Source: Rosa chinensis (taxonomy: Eukaryota > Streptophyta > Magnoliopsida > Rosales > Rosaceae). From it: DNA of 64,000 nt. Position 1 is the stretch's first letter, and each line of letters opens with the position of its first letter. Below, piece by piece: positions 34,919 to 48,114 of this stretch. The stretch covers positions 4,333,501 through 4,397,500 of the forward strand of contig NC_037091.1 of assembly GCF_002994745.2 (NCBI RefSeq), written 5' to 3'. Below the pieces are notes generated by a model. That model was not told where the DNA came from, searched no databases, and saw only the letters and a program-made list of their open reading frames with translations. A program made the translations under genes and the position numbers.

Positions 34919-35164
34919 TATATGCCATTCTCCTCTAGTTGTACTCTTGCCTATGCTCTTTTCGTAGTAATTCTCGGCTCAAGTGCCCATATGTTATTGT
35001 TTACAATTTTATCGAAACATCTCTTGTTAAAAAGGCATGATGTTGCATTGTCCACATGGTCCATGGATTACGCACATGGAATATGAAATGCATTACTTTA
35101 AGAAAAATCTTCCGTGTATATGTGCATGCCACAAACACATTAGATTTTCCTCTACATATTACAA

Positions 35165-37960
35165 CTTGAACAGGCCTGATCACATCATACTTATAACATT
35201 GGTAAGTGATCATTGATTTGTTTACATTGTATCATAAGGTTTTGTCTGTGATTCTGTTACCTAATGATGATGGCTACGCATGTCCCAAGTGTGTTGAAGT
35301 GTAATTGCATGAATCCATTCTACAGGGCCCGCTTAATCGGGAAGTGAAGATCTGGTCATCAGCGAGTGAAGAAGGCGGGCTACCTCCCAGTGATGCTGAG
35401 TCATGGAAATGTACCCGGACCATAGAGTTAAAGGGCTCTGCTCAACCTCGAGTTGAGGATGCATTCTTTAATCAAGTCATAGCATTGTCACAAGCTGGCC
35501 TTCTTTTACTTGCAAATGCTAAGAAGAATGCTATATATGCCGTGCACTTAGACCTTGGTGGTGAGCCAGCATCTACATGCATGGATTACATAGCAGAATT
35601 TACTGTTGCAATGCTTATTTTGAGCTTTACTGGGACAAGTATATCACCTCATGGTGAACAAATTTATTGTGTCCAAACACAAGCCATTCAACAGTATGCT
35701 TTGGACTTATCCAAGTGCTTACCTCCCCTATTGGAGAATTCAGGTTTAGAAAAGTTCTTTTGTTTCCAGGCATCCGATCTTGGAATTGAGATGGCTTGGG
35801 ATTGCTGTGCAATATCAGTAGAATCTTATATTACAGTTGAAGCTCGGCAAGGTGATGGTGCCAGCATGTCAGAACCACTAGCCCAGCCGCTATTCTGGAG
35901 AGGAAGACCACGATCGCTCTACAAAAGATGTATCTGGGTCAGCTACCGCCACAACCGCATCACAACTACAAACACCAAATGCAAAGTCGAGAAAACAGAA
36001 ATGGAAAAATATGCAAGCATCAGGTCAATCTTCCCCATCACCAGGTGTGCTCAACTCAATAGAGCCCTCTAATGAAGCAGGTGGGAGTTCAAGTCCACCC
36101 TCCGGAGAAGCTGTATTTCCTCAAATTATGGCGAGGCAGGATATGATGAATCAGGTGAGTGCTGAAGAATTTGGAAATTTAATTATCTTGCATGTGTCTA
36201 TGACGTACCAACTATTTTCAGCATAACCTTAGTAAAGCAGGCTTAGTAGCCTTTCCAAAGTTATGCTGCTGCCATTTGAGTCCGTCTTCAGGTCTTTTAT
36301 TAGTTGGTGAAACGGTATATTAATATGATTCTTCTTGTCCCATTTCACCTGTCTACATCTTGGCAAGAGCAAAAGGTTCTATGTTTGCGTATGTTATGGT
36401 TGTGTTTTGTGTAATCAAACTTGTGTTTATGTCCAGTATGCTTTCTATTAAGTATGGCTTTTGGTCTGTGCGCAGCTAATGACTATGCAAAAAGAATTGC
36501 AAAAGCAGATGACAATGATGGTTACCGTCCCAATTACAAAGGAGGGCAAACAATTAGAGGCGGCTCTCGGTCGGAGTATGGAGGAGGCTGTAATGGCCAA
36601 TAATTTGCTTTGTGGGCTTGGTTTCAAGAAGTGAATGCAAAGAATGAGAAATTATTGCGAGACCGTACTCAGCAAGTAACTGGTTTGATTGTGAACAAGG
36701 ACTTTCCATTCATGTTAGAGAAAATGGTAAAAAAAGAAACAGCTGCTGTTGGACAAGCTGTTGTTCGTGCAATCACTCCAGCTGTGGAGAAAACAATAAA
36801 TTTGGCTATATCTGATTGCTTTCAGGTAAGAATTTTGATGATCTGCCTTGTTCCTTTATAAAGTTGGCTTTAGTTATCTAATTGATGCTTGTGCTGCAGA
36901 GAGGAGTGGGAGATAAAGCAGTTAATCAATTGGACAAATCAGTTAACTCAAAATTTGAAGCTACTGTATCCTGGCAAATCAAGGTGCAGTTTCAAACATT
37001 GGGTAACGAAGCTCTTCAAGTATGTCTAATTGTTATAGTGACTTAATTTCTTTGCATTTGTGATTTGAATATCTAACACGCATTTGATTTGCTTCAGTAA
37101 ACCTTCTAACTAATGATATATATGACCTTTTTCACATAGGATGCTCTCAAGTCTAGCATGGAAGCTTCAGTGGTACCTGCCTTTGAGACGTCATGTAAAT
37201 CCATGTTTGAGCAAGTAGATGCCACATTCCAGATAGCACTGGTTGAACATGCAACTGTGGCTCAGCAGCAATTTGAGTCTGCACATTCGCCGTTGGCCCA
37301 TGCTGTAAGAGTGTGTATGCTTGTACTCTATCCAGCTTCTTCTCATTTGATAATTTTATTTATTGACAAATATTCTTCGCTTATGCTTTCAAGAATTATA
37401 ATGTTTGGGGTCTTTGATTCTATATGAGAAAAAGGGGAATGAAGATTGGTAGCTTATTAGGAATTATTATCTGCTCACAGTGACTGTAGAACTTCTTGTG
37501 GGGTGCACTAGTATTTATGTAACTGGTCATAGGTTGATACAGCTGAACTGGAATTTGTAATGCTGCTCCACTAGTGTTTATGTTTTGAATCTCAAAGTAT
37601 TAATGTTCTCCACCTGCAAATAGTAGTATTTTTGAGTTAACGACTGAAAGGATGAGTCTGTGTTGGGTTCTAGAGACAAGGTTTTCTTTTGGTTGGTCAA
37701 GATCTCCCTGGTTGATATCTTTCTAGGAATGAGAAATTTTTTGGCTTTACTTTTGCTTTCTTATGTGGGTTTTCTGGGTTCACAATGGTGTACAGTTTTA
37801 TCTGCACGTATTTATGTGTGACTCTGCAATGTGATGTTATTTGCAGGAAGCTATTAGCTTCGCATCATCAGAGACTCAAACCCTAAGCGGTGAACTGGCT
37901 GATGGTCAATGTAAGTTAGTAGCTCTTGCAGCTGCACGGGAAAGCTCAAGTGCAGTAAAT
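35165..37960 (+). pseudogene. VARICOSE/EDC4-like fragment b (WD40 end to C-terminus)
   Basis: A multi-exon remnant. 35170-35202 encodes RPDHIILIT. 35326-35760 encodes [45 protein letters not shown], then [20 protein letters not shown] and LENSGLEK. After frame breaks, 35900-36154 keeps a Ser-rich linker. 36475-36835 holds LMTMQKELQKQMTMM and, after another frameshift near 36605, NAKNEKLLRDRTQQ and AAVGQAVVRAITPAVEKTI. 36900-37020 encodes [20 protein letters not shown]; 37140-37300 DALKSSMEASVVPAFE; 37848-37955 ISFASSETQTLSGELADGQ. These follow the order of plant VARICOSE, whose C-terminal helical region mediates P-body assembly. The N-terminal third is absent, and several frameshifts make this a pseudogene. 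Confidence 0.9.
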
Positions 37961-40560
37961 TTTGACTGTTGTTCACCCTGTGTAATGCATTGTGGTAGTC
38001 AGCATTCTGATCATAATGGGGCAGTCTATCTGGACTGTTACTGCATTAGAATCTGACACCTTGTTACTCCCATGCATTGCCATGTAATATCATGTGCATA
38101 CAATGTACTCTGGTGTATTTTGAGGTGCATTAGCGGAAGCAAATTTCACCAAGATGTGTTATTTTAGAGTGGTTCAAAGCAACAACTTGAAACGATGCTG
38201 CTCTTTTAACTTCAAGTTTCAAATTGTTGGAATCAAGATTTTTTTGAGTATTCTTTCCTTCAAGATATTCCAATTTAGGGTTTTTTCTTTGTTCTAAAAA
38301 CTGCAGTAGTAAGCATACTAGGGTTGACATTTCTAGACATTTGTTTTTTCCTCCTCTTCTTTATATAAATGATTGAGTCCCCTGCAGTAGTAAGCAAGGG
38401 ATGGTGAGTCCCCTGCTTTATATAAATGATATTCTGTTCATTCTTTTCCTCCAACACCCTTCTGCCAAAATAAGATACGATTCAAATGAATGCTCGGTAC
38501 TTCGAGTACATGAAAACAGAAGATGATGGCAATTTAGATTTCTCATTCTTCAAAAAGTCTTACTGCATGTCTTTTCCATTGCACTTATTGCAGTGATGTA
38601 ATGGGGTGGTTGATCAAGAGTTTGCGGTTGCCATAGGAAGTGGCATGATGCTGGAGCTATAAGCATATATGGTGCTGGCGTTGTATGCTGAGGATATTTC
38701 TGAATGGCAGTGCTCATTAAGGTTTGTTGAAGCATATTAATTTTTCCTCTACAGGTTACAACTTCAAATTTCATAAATATGACCAATAATTTGTCAAACT
38801 CATATACAACAATTTTTTGGTATCAGAAGTTCTAGCCTGGCTTCGGCAAAGTATCTTGCTTCAAGGTGATGCGGCAGGTGTGCTGAACTTCTTGAGGAAG
38901 AAGGAATTGGTTTTCATTGTTTCTAAGGATGGAATTGATGCTGTGAGTAGTTACTCCTTCGTGGAGTTTGGCAGTTTGCCTCTGTTGTATATTCATGCAA
39001 GCAAGCATTAATTATTTGCATCAATTCAGCAGCACATATTTAGTAGCTAGCACCAATATGGATTACCATTCACAAGGTCTAGTGGCACCGTAAGAAAGAG
39101 AAGCAGCTACTACTTAATACTTATATTATAAAAAACTTGGATCTTAATATACGTTCCTTTAACTCATGGCAATTTTGATTTCTAATGTGTTCTTCAAACA
39201 GTCTGACTGCCTGTATTCCAATGCAGCGATCTTGTATTCCAATGCAGCGATCTTATGTGGTAATTGATGAGGGTTTTCAGTCATAAGCAAGTGGCATGAG
39301 TGTATTTAGAGGCTGCTGCAGGGTGAAGCTCTCTCTAACAAGTATGTCTATAACAGATCAATGAGTAAGCATGTATGTGTAATCCTGTTGGAATAAATAC
39401 CTTTCCTTTTTCATTGTTTTGTAACTTGGAGGAAGTATAAAAACTATTCAGTTTCAGATTAACAGTGTATACGTATTAAGCTTTGCATTTAGGTTTTAAT
39501 TGATCATAATTTTCTACAATCAGAAACCGGTTTCATGAAATGAACAGAACACTGGACGAATAGCACATTTTCTTAAGTTAATTGGAATAAATTAGCATTT
39601 GTAACTTAGCCCCTTAACGTTTTCAAATAATTAATGTTCCTTGCCTATCAAATTTATAGGTAACAAGCGAACCAATAGTGATATACACCAACAGTGGTGA
39701 GACCATTTGTTGGTCAGAGCAAGCAATGGGTGGTAAGTCTCCTTCCATATGAATGCACAGTGCTTGCCCTACTCTTTCAGCTATTGCATCCGGGTTTAGA
39801 TCATTTCATTCATGGTATAATTCACAAAGTAATGTTCTTTTGTCAGATTTAATTTTATATTACAAGATGGTGAATTTTGTACCATTTGTTGGTAAAAATA
39901 TGAAACCGATCGTCCTTGTATACGATGAACTGTTCCATGGATGATGAAAATGTTGAATTAACATGTTGGTGAGGAAGTCTTGACTGCATGTGCTTTTCAT
40001 TGCAGCCATTGAGTGGGGGGTTGATGAAGAGTTTGCAGACAGTGACGGGAGGCTGGGGCTTCCCTGTATGGTGGCTGCTGCAGAACACTTCCAAATACCA
40101 TCACGGCAATATCTAAGGCTCTTTCTAATGAGCTAGTCTTTTGCAGTTAACGACGCTTAGTTGAGTTATGAAAATGAGATTTAAATACTTGTGATCTGAT
40201 GCCACGAATAAGGGCAAGTGTCTTTTTCATTTCCTTGTTTCGTAACTCAGAGGAAGTAGCAAATTACTATCACCATGGTGCTGCTGCTGTATGAAGACAG
40301 GTGAGGTTGTTTCACATCCAATCACAGTGCTTGTTACCTTTGAAAGTTAAATCTCACTAACATTCTGTAGTGTGTACTAAACAAGCCAAGATCTTGAGAA
40401 GTTAGATTGGCATCCTACTAGTCATATTGACAGAAAATCTTGAGAAGTTAGCTCATTGAAACTGGGTTCTAGAAATGATCATTCCTCTGCACAGAAAATC
40501 TGGTTTATCCTATGAGTTATAGATAATTGTGCTTAACGTCCAAAGAAAATTTTAATTCTA
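37961..40560 (+). other. Intergenic mosaic with repeated exon-like pieces
   Basis: Pieces recur: 38563-38660 resembles 39985-40060 (GTTGATCAAGAGTTTGC against GTTGATGAAGAGTTTGC). 38826-38945 (encoding [13 protein letters not shown]) resembles 59159-59280. 39200-39600 is a diverged copy of the PPR 3' flank (GCAAGTGGCATGAG and AATGAACAGAACA words). 39660-39735 encodes SEPIVIYTNSGETICW. None belongs to a family I recognise. Confidence 0.4.
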
Positions 40561-40717
40561 ATTTTTTTTCCCCCAAGCCATTTCCTTGATTGGATAGTCT
40601 TAAAATCAAAACTGAGTTAAATCTCAAATGTATCTTTTTGCTTCATATGTTTCACACATTTGTTTAGCGTATATTTCTTTAACGATAGAAAACGAAGCCA
40701 ATTAGCGTTGCCTTGAT

Positions 40718-40868
40718 ATTCACAGTTGAAATGTAATTCATTGGAATTACAGAGAGTCGATCGATGACATTCACAGTTGAAATGTAATTCATTGGAATTA
40801 CAGAGAGTCGATCAATGACATTCACAGTTGAAATGTAATTCATGATAAAGAAACCATCTTTTGTACCT
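40718..40868 (+). repeat. Three tandem copies of a 51-bp unit
   Basis: The unit beginning ATTCACAGTTGAAATGTAAT starts at 40718, 40769 and 40820. Block A has a single copy of it at about 5770, so this is a block-B-specific local expansion. Confidence 0.88.
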
Positions 40869-40899
40869 CAACCCTCTAATTCGTAAAACAGAGTTGAAA

Positions 40900-42190
40900 A
40901 ATGAAAGGGTGTGTTGTTCATGTACAATACTTTGATTAGTGGCGAGGCTATTGTTCAGATGTTGCATTGAGCGCGTGCTCGAAGATTGTGCCTTTCTGTG
41001 AAGGGGTTCAGCTCCATGGGTCGCTTATGAAGATGGGTTTGGAGGAACACGTGTTTGTAGGGAACTGGATCATGCCGGAAGGTGTTTGAAGAAATGCTTG
41101 AGAGAAATAGTGTGTCGTGGACTAGTTCGATTTTTGCCAATGGTGACTATGGTGCGTGTCATTTCTGCTTGTGCAAAGTTGAAGGATGTTGCGTTGAGTG
41201 AGAGAGTGTTGGGCTTACGGTGCAAAGTTGAGGGAGTCTGGACTGAAGAGTGTAAAGTGTCTTTTTTATGGTGAATTCACTTGTTGTTATGTTTATGAAA
41301 TTTGGGGATACTAGTGCTGCAAAGTGTCTTTTTGATGAATGTGTGGATAAAAACTTTGTTCTTTACAGTAGGGATTTGTCAAATTATGTGCACCAGGGAC
41401 TGGCTGGTGAAGCAGTTTCGGTGATGGGTGAAATGCTACAACAGGGCCTAAGACCCGACAAGGCATTTTGTCTGCAATCTCAGCTTTCGCACAACTAAGC
41501 GATTCTCTCACTGGAAAGTATTGCATGTTTATGTTCTAAGGAAAGGACTGGAAGGTTGTAATACGATTTGCAATGCTATGATTGACATGTACATGAACTG
41601 CGGCCAACAAGAGATGGCTTGCAGAGTTTTTGACAATATGTTGAATAGGACTGTAGTATCATGGAACTCATTGATTTCTGGTTTCGTAAGAAATGGTCAT
41701 GTGAAGTCAGCTTGGAAACGTTCAGTGAGATGCCAAAGAGTGATCTTGTTTCTTGGAACACTATAATTGGTGCTCTGTTCCAAGAGAGCAAGTTTGGGGA
41801 AGCAATTGAACTTTTCAGGGTGATGCAGACTGAGGGAATAAAAGGAGATAGGGTGACAACGGTGGAGGCTGCATCTGCCTGCGGATATCTAGGAGCTCTT
41901 GATCTTGCAAAGTGGATTCATGCTTATATTGAAGAAAAAAAAAACAAAATTAACTGTGACATGTGGCTCGGCACAGCTTTAGTTGACATGTTTGCTAGAT
42001 GTGGTGACCTTCAAAATGCAATGAAGGTGTTCGATAACATGGCAAGAAGAGTATAGAACTTTTTGATGACATGCTTAAGCAAAGGGTGAAACCAGATGTA
42101 GTCTTTGTGGCAGTACTAACAGCATGCAGCCATGTTGGTCTTCTGGATATCATTGTTTTTTCATTTGTTTGTTTTTCTGAGCTTTTAATT
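40900..42190 (+). pseudogene. PPR protein pseudogene B
   Basis: Paralog of PPR A without the 4.4 kb insertion. Recognisable PLS repeats in several frames are VISACAKLKDVALSE, VNSLVVMFMKFGDTSAAKCLF, MLQQGLRPDK, NAMIDMYMNCGQQEMACRVF, TVVSWNSLISGFVRNGHV, SDLVSWNTIIGALFQE and ALVDMFARCGDLQNAMKVFD. Frameshifts lie near 41080, 41465, 41525 and 41720. A deletion near 42050 removes the TTIGAMAMQG segment kept in copy A. The intact ancestor would have been an organelle-targeted RNA-binding protein of the PLS subclass. Confidence 0.88.
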
Positions 42191-43399
42191 CATAGTGGTT
42201 AGTAACATTTGAAATTATAAAAATGGTAGTTGCATCAACTGATCAGCATTTATGGATGGCTTGGATCTGTGGTTACCATACTAGCACCTTAAGAAAGAGG
42301 AGCAAGTACGTCTAGTTATATTTGGAAAGAACTTTGATATTAGTAAATGGGTCCATGGATTAATGGCAATTTTGTTTTGTATATCTGCTCTTGAAAAGGT
42401 CTGGCTGCCTGTATTCCATTGCATTGATCAAGTAGTGTGGTTGATGAGACTGATTATCTGTACAGTCATAGGCAAGTGGCATGAGGCTCTTTAGAGGCTG
42501 CAGCAGGATGGGTACAAATTTACAATATGTAGGTATGTAAATGTAATCATCTTCTAATAAATAACTGAATCTTTTCCTTTTCCTTTTCCAAGTGTTTAAT
42601 TTAAATTTTTAACTTAGATGGTGCTGGTTTTGTGTTGTTATGTTGCAGTATAACATCACGCATCTATGATTATTCAATCATTATCCTACATGTTTCTGAA
42701 ACCTGCTTAGTGAAATGAACAGAACATTGAAAAATGGCTCATTCTTTAGCAAACTTATTCTTCCTCTGTAAATTTAGCAAGTAGTTGGAACTCGGAAGGA
42801 TTGGAGTACCCTCAATTTAAAGATCTATAAACTGAGGTTTCGAGTATCTCAGCTCTAGCAACTACACCATCATCATATTTATATTGAGTATCTAAATGTT
42901 GCATCCAAATCCGTCCAGAAGTCCCAACCATGTCCGCTTCAATTGAATCCCGACTGTTGTTTCATCCGTGTCTGCATTGGGAGCAGAAAGGGGCAAGATC
43001 TATCTTGATTTTTACTGCATTAGTGCAACCTTGTTACTCCTATTACCATGTTTATCATGTACAATTAACTCTGGTATATTTTGATGAGCATTGGATGAAG
43101 AAAACTTCAAATTTTAGCCTAGCAAGTGTAACTTCATAATTGAACATATGGCTCTGTCTCTACTCGATGAGAACTATATAGGTTACTTGAAATTGATAAA
43201 TACAGTGACAGTCCTAAATATGTATAGTTTGTTAGTTAATATATGCATTATTATGAGACAGGTTAGCTAGTGGCTACACATAAGGTATCGACATTGATAT
43301 TAATCCCTTATCACTTGATATAAGGAAAAAGAGAAGAACATGACATTAATCCCTAAATTGTCAACAAACGCAGAGGATCTGATGGTCGGAGGTTGGCTA
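42191..43399 (+). other. Block B flank containing empty transposon sites
   Basis: Collinear with 11640-14788. It holds the unoccupied hAT site (TCAAGTAG near 42427) and the unoccupied MITE site (TTTACAATA near 42527). No gene. Confidence 0.7.
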
Positions 43400-43510
43400 C
43401 ATGACGATGAGATCAGTTATGCCGTATCCATTGTCATAGCCGACAGCGAATTGGTCCCACCGTTTTCAGAGATAATTGATGATCCACACATCTTGTATCC
43501 TGTCGTTAAT
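43400..43510 (+). pseudogene. Unrecognised exon-like fragment (block B)
   Basis: Encodes HDDEISYAVSIVIADSE and LVPPFSEIIDDPH, paralogous to 14789-14914. Similarity to block A ends at about 43508, where the repeat island begins. Confidence 0.35.
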
Positions 43511-43520
43511 GATCTCGCTT

Positions 43521-43528
<8 letters not shown>

Positions 43529-43560
<32 letters not shown>
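43529..43560 (+). repeat. 32-base poly(T) tract
   Basis: An uninterrupted T-run at the left edge of the repeat island, 20 bases past the end of block A/B homology. It could be the poly(A) tail of a minus-strand retroposon, but no direct duplication was found. Confidence 0.8.
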
Positions 43561-43563
<3 letters not shown>

Positions 43564-45080
43564 TTTACTTGCCACACTGCAACGAAAATTCTACAATGCT
43601 CCGAGCTTGCCATGCCTGGGCACGTCAGCATAATATGGACCGCCGAATATCAACTCTGAAATCTGATGGTTGAAAATGCTAACCGGGTGACCTGCTCTCC
43701 ATGGAAACAAATTTGGTTAGACATTTGCCCAGCTCACAGAAAAAAGCCACCTGAAAAAAATATTTATTTTGTCATCTCCTTCTTCCTTTTCCTTTGCTAC
43801 CGAAACCCAGCAACAACTCCAACTTTTATTATTTTCCATCTTCATACAAACCAAAACACACAAGAATCATTCTCAAAAAAAAAAAAAAACACACACACGG
43901 GAAGAAATTGACAGAAACTCATTTCAAGTCCGAAGAAGCTTTTCCAAAAGCTGCAATCCAATCTTGAGAGATGATTCTCCAATTTGATTGACAATCTACA
44001 AGGTAAATCCCAATTCCCTCGCAGCACCTAAGAACTCGGTGATGACTGGCAATCCAAGCCTCAACGTCCACAACTCAAAGTTTCTGAATTTATAACTCCA
44101 CCAAAATAACAACCCGTCAACAACGTAATAACAATCACAATTCACCAAAGCCGAGAGTAAAACGTAAAACTAACCTTATTTTGATCCTCAACGTTTTCTG
44201 GAAACTCGACGAAGCTCAACTAGTGATGAAGTACGACCTGACACACACCAACTCAAAATTTCCAGACTTTAACTTCAATCAAGGTCAGTCCTCGCCTATA
44301 GATGCAGTTGAGCCAGAAACAGAAGTGCCGGAAAACCAACGATGTCGGAGAACTGTACCGGAGTCGAGAGTAACCCAGAAATGAAAATCATCATAACTTA
44401 ATCTAATTCGAAAACAAAGTACACCAACGTGTAGAGCATGATGAGAGGAGTGATTTTCATACCACATGCACCCCAAACGGTGGGCGGAGTCCCCGAAATT
44501 CGTTGAAACTCGCCGGAGGTTCTTCAAGCTTTGGATCGTCGATTCTCCGTTCACAGTCGCTGCATGTATGATCCGAGGCCACAGGAACGTAGACGACAGC
44601 GAGACGAAGAGGATGGTGCTCGTGCGCCGGCCTGAGGCGGCCTGACGGTGGAGCACAGGTCGAGTTTGGGGATCAGGTTTCTGGCTCTCGGTTTCGAGTT
44701 GGGAGACCTCGAAGCCTCTGGACGCGATCTCGATCCTTGATCTGATCAAGGACATTTATAACCTCAAGTTCAATCTATTTCATTGGCTAGGATGAAGCGG
44801 TGGTGGAATTGAAGGCCACGATAGCACCGTTGATTTTCTTTTATTTTCTAAAATCTCATAAGTTCGAAAAATCACGATAAATAGCTTGGGTATCCTAAAA
44901 ATTCCCCGAAATTTTTCACAAACTTGTCGTGTCGTGTACTTTATTATTAAATCCTTAAATCGAGGATTTCATTTTATGAAAATTTCTGAAAATATTCTCG
45001 AGCACTTTGACATTTATCAAGATCGTTAAATTTTCTCGTACGATCTCCACTAAGCCCGATACATTTTTCAGAGGATCACA
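43561..45080. other. Repeat-island segment, no recognisable gene
   Basis: A minus-strand open frame at 44285-44755 has no family resemblance. The segment has the CCGG-rich, leader-like character of LTR retroelement ends, as does 47640-47930, but no paired LTR could be defined. Confidence 0.35.
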
Positions 45081-45096
45081 TCCGCTGTCATATCAA

Positions 45097-46660
45097 CATG
45101 AAATAAACCAGTCAACCCTTTAGAAACTTCTACTTCCCCAAGGGGAGCCGATCCTTAAGGAGATAAAATTCCTGAAATTTTCACATTGGTTGATATAGCT
45201 CCAACCCACGAGAGCGTGAGAGCTGACGGATCAAAAAAAATAAGTTGTGAGTGAGCGGTTATAAGCATATTAGTTTTATGTGGTATTTAAGGTTTAGGGT
45301 TGACCTACTAGATAGAGACCCAAACAATGACAAAAATAGCTGAAATTTTGACAATAACTATATCTTCTTATCATGATAACATCCTACGGTCGATTTTAAT
45401 AAAGTATATTTCCTCCACATTGTTCCTCATGGAAGGTATGGTATTTGATACAACTAATAAACAAGTTATATCACATTAGTAGACATATAAGGATTTTGTG
45501 CGATCTAAACAATCTAAATGAGAAATTGATAAATCTTATATTACCTGTCTATTTATAGCGTATTAATAGGTATTATGTAAAAAAATTAACCCCATTTGCC
45601 TTCATTTCGACATGAAATAAACCGGTCAACCCTTTAAAAGCTTTTACTTTCCTAAAGGGAGCTGACTCTTGATGAGATAAGATTCCCGAAATTTTTACAT
45701 TATTGATATAGCTCCTACCCACGAGAGCATGAGAGCTAACAGATCAAAAAAATAAGTTACGAGTGGACGGTTATGACCATATTAGTTTTATGTGGTATTT
45801 AAGGTTTAGGGTTGACCTACTAGATCGAGACTCACACGACAACGAAAATAGCTGAAATTTTAAGCATAATCATTTCTTCTTATCATGATAACATCCTACG
45901 GTCGATTTTGATAAAGTCTATATCTTACACATTGTTGCTCGTAGAATGTATACTGTTCATTACAACTAACAAGCTAGTTATACCACATTAGTGGAGATAT
46001 AAAAATTGTGTGCGATCTAAAAAATTGAAATTAAAAATTGATAAATTTGATATTACCCATATATTTATAGCGTATTAGTAGGTATTGTGTAAACAAATTA
46101 ACCCCATCCGCCATCATTTCGACATCAAACAAAGCGGTCAACCCTGTATATGCTTATATTTCCCTAAGGGGAGCTGAACCATGATTAGATAAACTCCCCG
46201 AAATTTTTACATTAGTTAATATAGCTCATACCCATTAGAGTGTGAGAGCTAAAAGATTGAAAAAAGAAGTTGCGAATGAGCGGTTATGAGCATATTAGTT
46301 TTATATGTTTAGGGTCGACCAAGTAGATCGAGACCCAAACGACGACGAAAATAGCTGAAATTTTGATCATAATCATTTCTTTTTATCATGATAACATCTA
46401 ACGGTCGATTTTGATAAATTCTATTTTCCTCCACCTTGTTGCTTATGGAAGATATATTTTTTTCATACAACTAATAAACAAATTAGATCACATTAGTAGG
46501 CATATAAGGATTTTGTACGATCCAAAAAATGGAAACTTGAAATCGATAAATTTGACATTACTCATCTATTTATAGCATATTAATAGGTATTGTGCTAAAA
46601 AATTAATCCAATCCGCCGTTATTTCAACATCAAACAAAGCGATCAAACCGAAATTAGCTT
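45097..46660. repeat. Tandem array of ~510-bp units (three plus a partial)
   Basis: The anchor CATGAAATAAAC or CATCAAACAAAG occurs at 45097, 45611, 46123 and 46628 (periods 514, 512 and 505). A second anchor, TCATGATAACATC, occurs at 45371, 45883 and 46386. Units share the blocks GGTTTAGGGTTGACC and TATTTATAGCGTATTA. They are non-coding and clearly diverged from each other, so this is an old local tandem repeat. Confidence 0.88.
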
Positions 46661-47162
46661 TGTAACTTTTAGGTTTATCGATGTCGTATCCACCAACAAT
46701 TATGATAATAGTTTCACAAGACGTGTATAATATTACTAGGTGGATACATCTAAATGGTTGAAAATATAATTTATCAATTTCAATTTTGGTTAGTATCAAA
46801 AAATTCTAACGTGCCTAGTAGTGTTATATAACTTATTCATTACATATAGAAAGAAGTGGTTTTCTCAAAAGTGCCAATAAGTTGGAAACTTAATTTGGAG
46901 AAACTGACCATTAGATGAGTGGATTACATTGTTTTATGGATGTGGTAAAAAATTCCGCAAATTTAGTCATAGTTTCGACTATGATCTACTTGGTCAACCG
47001 CAGTTAAATTTATAAAATAATATCTATATATTAGATTCCTTTAAGGGAAACTATATCGAGACAGGTGAAACAAGGGAAACCAATCGTTGCATGAGATAAG
47101 TACAATATTCTATGCTTTTTGTAAAAAATTTAGCCAATTTTATTGATATTTTGACTTTGTTT
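46661..47162. other. Diverged sequence after the tandem array
   Basis: AT-rich and non-coding. It may be decayed continuation of the 510-bp repeat family, since AAATTAGCTTTGTAAC near 46655 has a counterpart near 47378. Confidence 0.4.
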
Positions 47163-47182
47163 CATTCGCTCAAACCGAAGTT

Positions 47183-47352
47183 TTTTTTTTTGACTTTGTC
47201 AAGGAAAACCTAAAGGCTTCCAGGCCAAAGATAAAACGCTGAATGTGAAATGCTCCAACTATGCATTGCAGCACAGTGTCTGGCCACTTTGACAACTTCG
47301 GGGTTTTAACGTAGGTTAGGAAGCACACCCAACTAGGCAGGAACCACTAGTC
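47183..47352 (-). mobile_element. SINE-like short retroposon
   Basis: A 170-bp insert with a T-run at its plus-strand left end (a poly(A) tail on the minus strand). It is flanked by a 20-bp direct duplication, CATTCGCTCAAACCGAAGTT, at 47163-47182 and 47353-47372. Length, tail and duplication fit a SINE. A tRNA-like box A is not convincing. Confidence 0.75.
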
Positions 47353-47372
47353 CATTCGCTCAAACCGAAGTT

Positions 47373-47945
47373 AGCTTTGTAACCACTATGTTGACCGATA
47401 CAAAATATCCACCAAATCATGCCAATAATTTCACTCGACTTGTGTAACCACTGCGTAAAGTATGCATCGTGGGTATTTTGGTGGAATTTTTTGGATGCTT
47501 GAGCAATTTATTTTGAATTTATAAAATTTTGAATTACTGAAATTTATTTTTAGTAAAAAGAAAATTGGTGGCTCCATCTGGGTTGTTCAAATCATCACCG
47601 CTCGATCTTAACCGTTAATTTAATTCTACATCTAAATTCATATCGGTCTAGAAGGAACTAGTCTCGTCGACCCATTTTCCGAACCGCGAAGCCGCGACTC
47701 TACCCGGCGGTATCTCCACGGTCCGGCTATTTTCCGATGTCGGACCAGCGACGTCTTAATCGCCTTGACGGCACGAAGATGAGCATGGCCTTGTTTTGGT
47801 CAATCGACGACAGGAGATGACGAATAGAGCTGGAAAAGTACTCTTGGTTCACCGGCGGTTTTGATGAGTTTTCCGGCAGCTTCGATCGGCGATCTGCAAG
47901 TGTCTCTCCAAGCTCTACATGATGGTATACTCGAAGTCATAAAAG
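47373..47945. other. Repeat-island segment interrupted by the copia element
   Basis: No gene. It contains a GC-richer stretch (47640-47930) of LTR-like character. Its continuation on the other side of the copia element should lie from 52297. Confidence 0.35.
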
Positions 47946-48114
47946 AATACTTCAATTCAAGGTTAATTCGATAATTCTATTCATCCCACACTGAGGGTAT
48001 ATATACAAGTACAAAGGAGTAGTCTAACTGTAATAGGAAACAATCTTTCCATAATTACAGGATATCCTAACTAAATAAAATCCTAATTACATACAGATTT
48101 ACAGCGATTCTACA
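47946..48114 (-). repeat. Copia 3' LTR
   Basis: About 169 bp, nearly identical to 52121-52296 with only a few differences (for example CACTGAGGG against CACAATGAGGG). On the minus strand it begins TGTAGAATCGCTG, directly after the polypurine tract. The outer few bases diverge from the other LTR, suggesting edge damage. Confidence 0.9.

Noticed and set aside
44285..44755. 156-codon minus-strand frame as a gene
   Set aside because: No recognisable domain, repeat-island context, and codon content not convincing.
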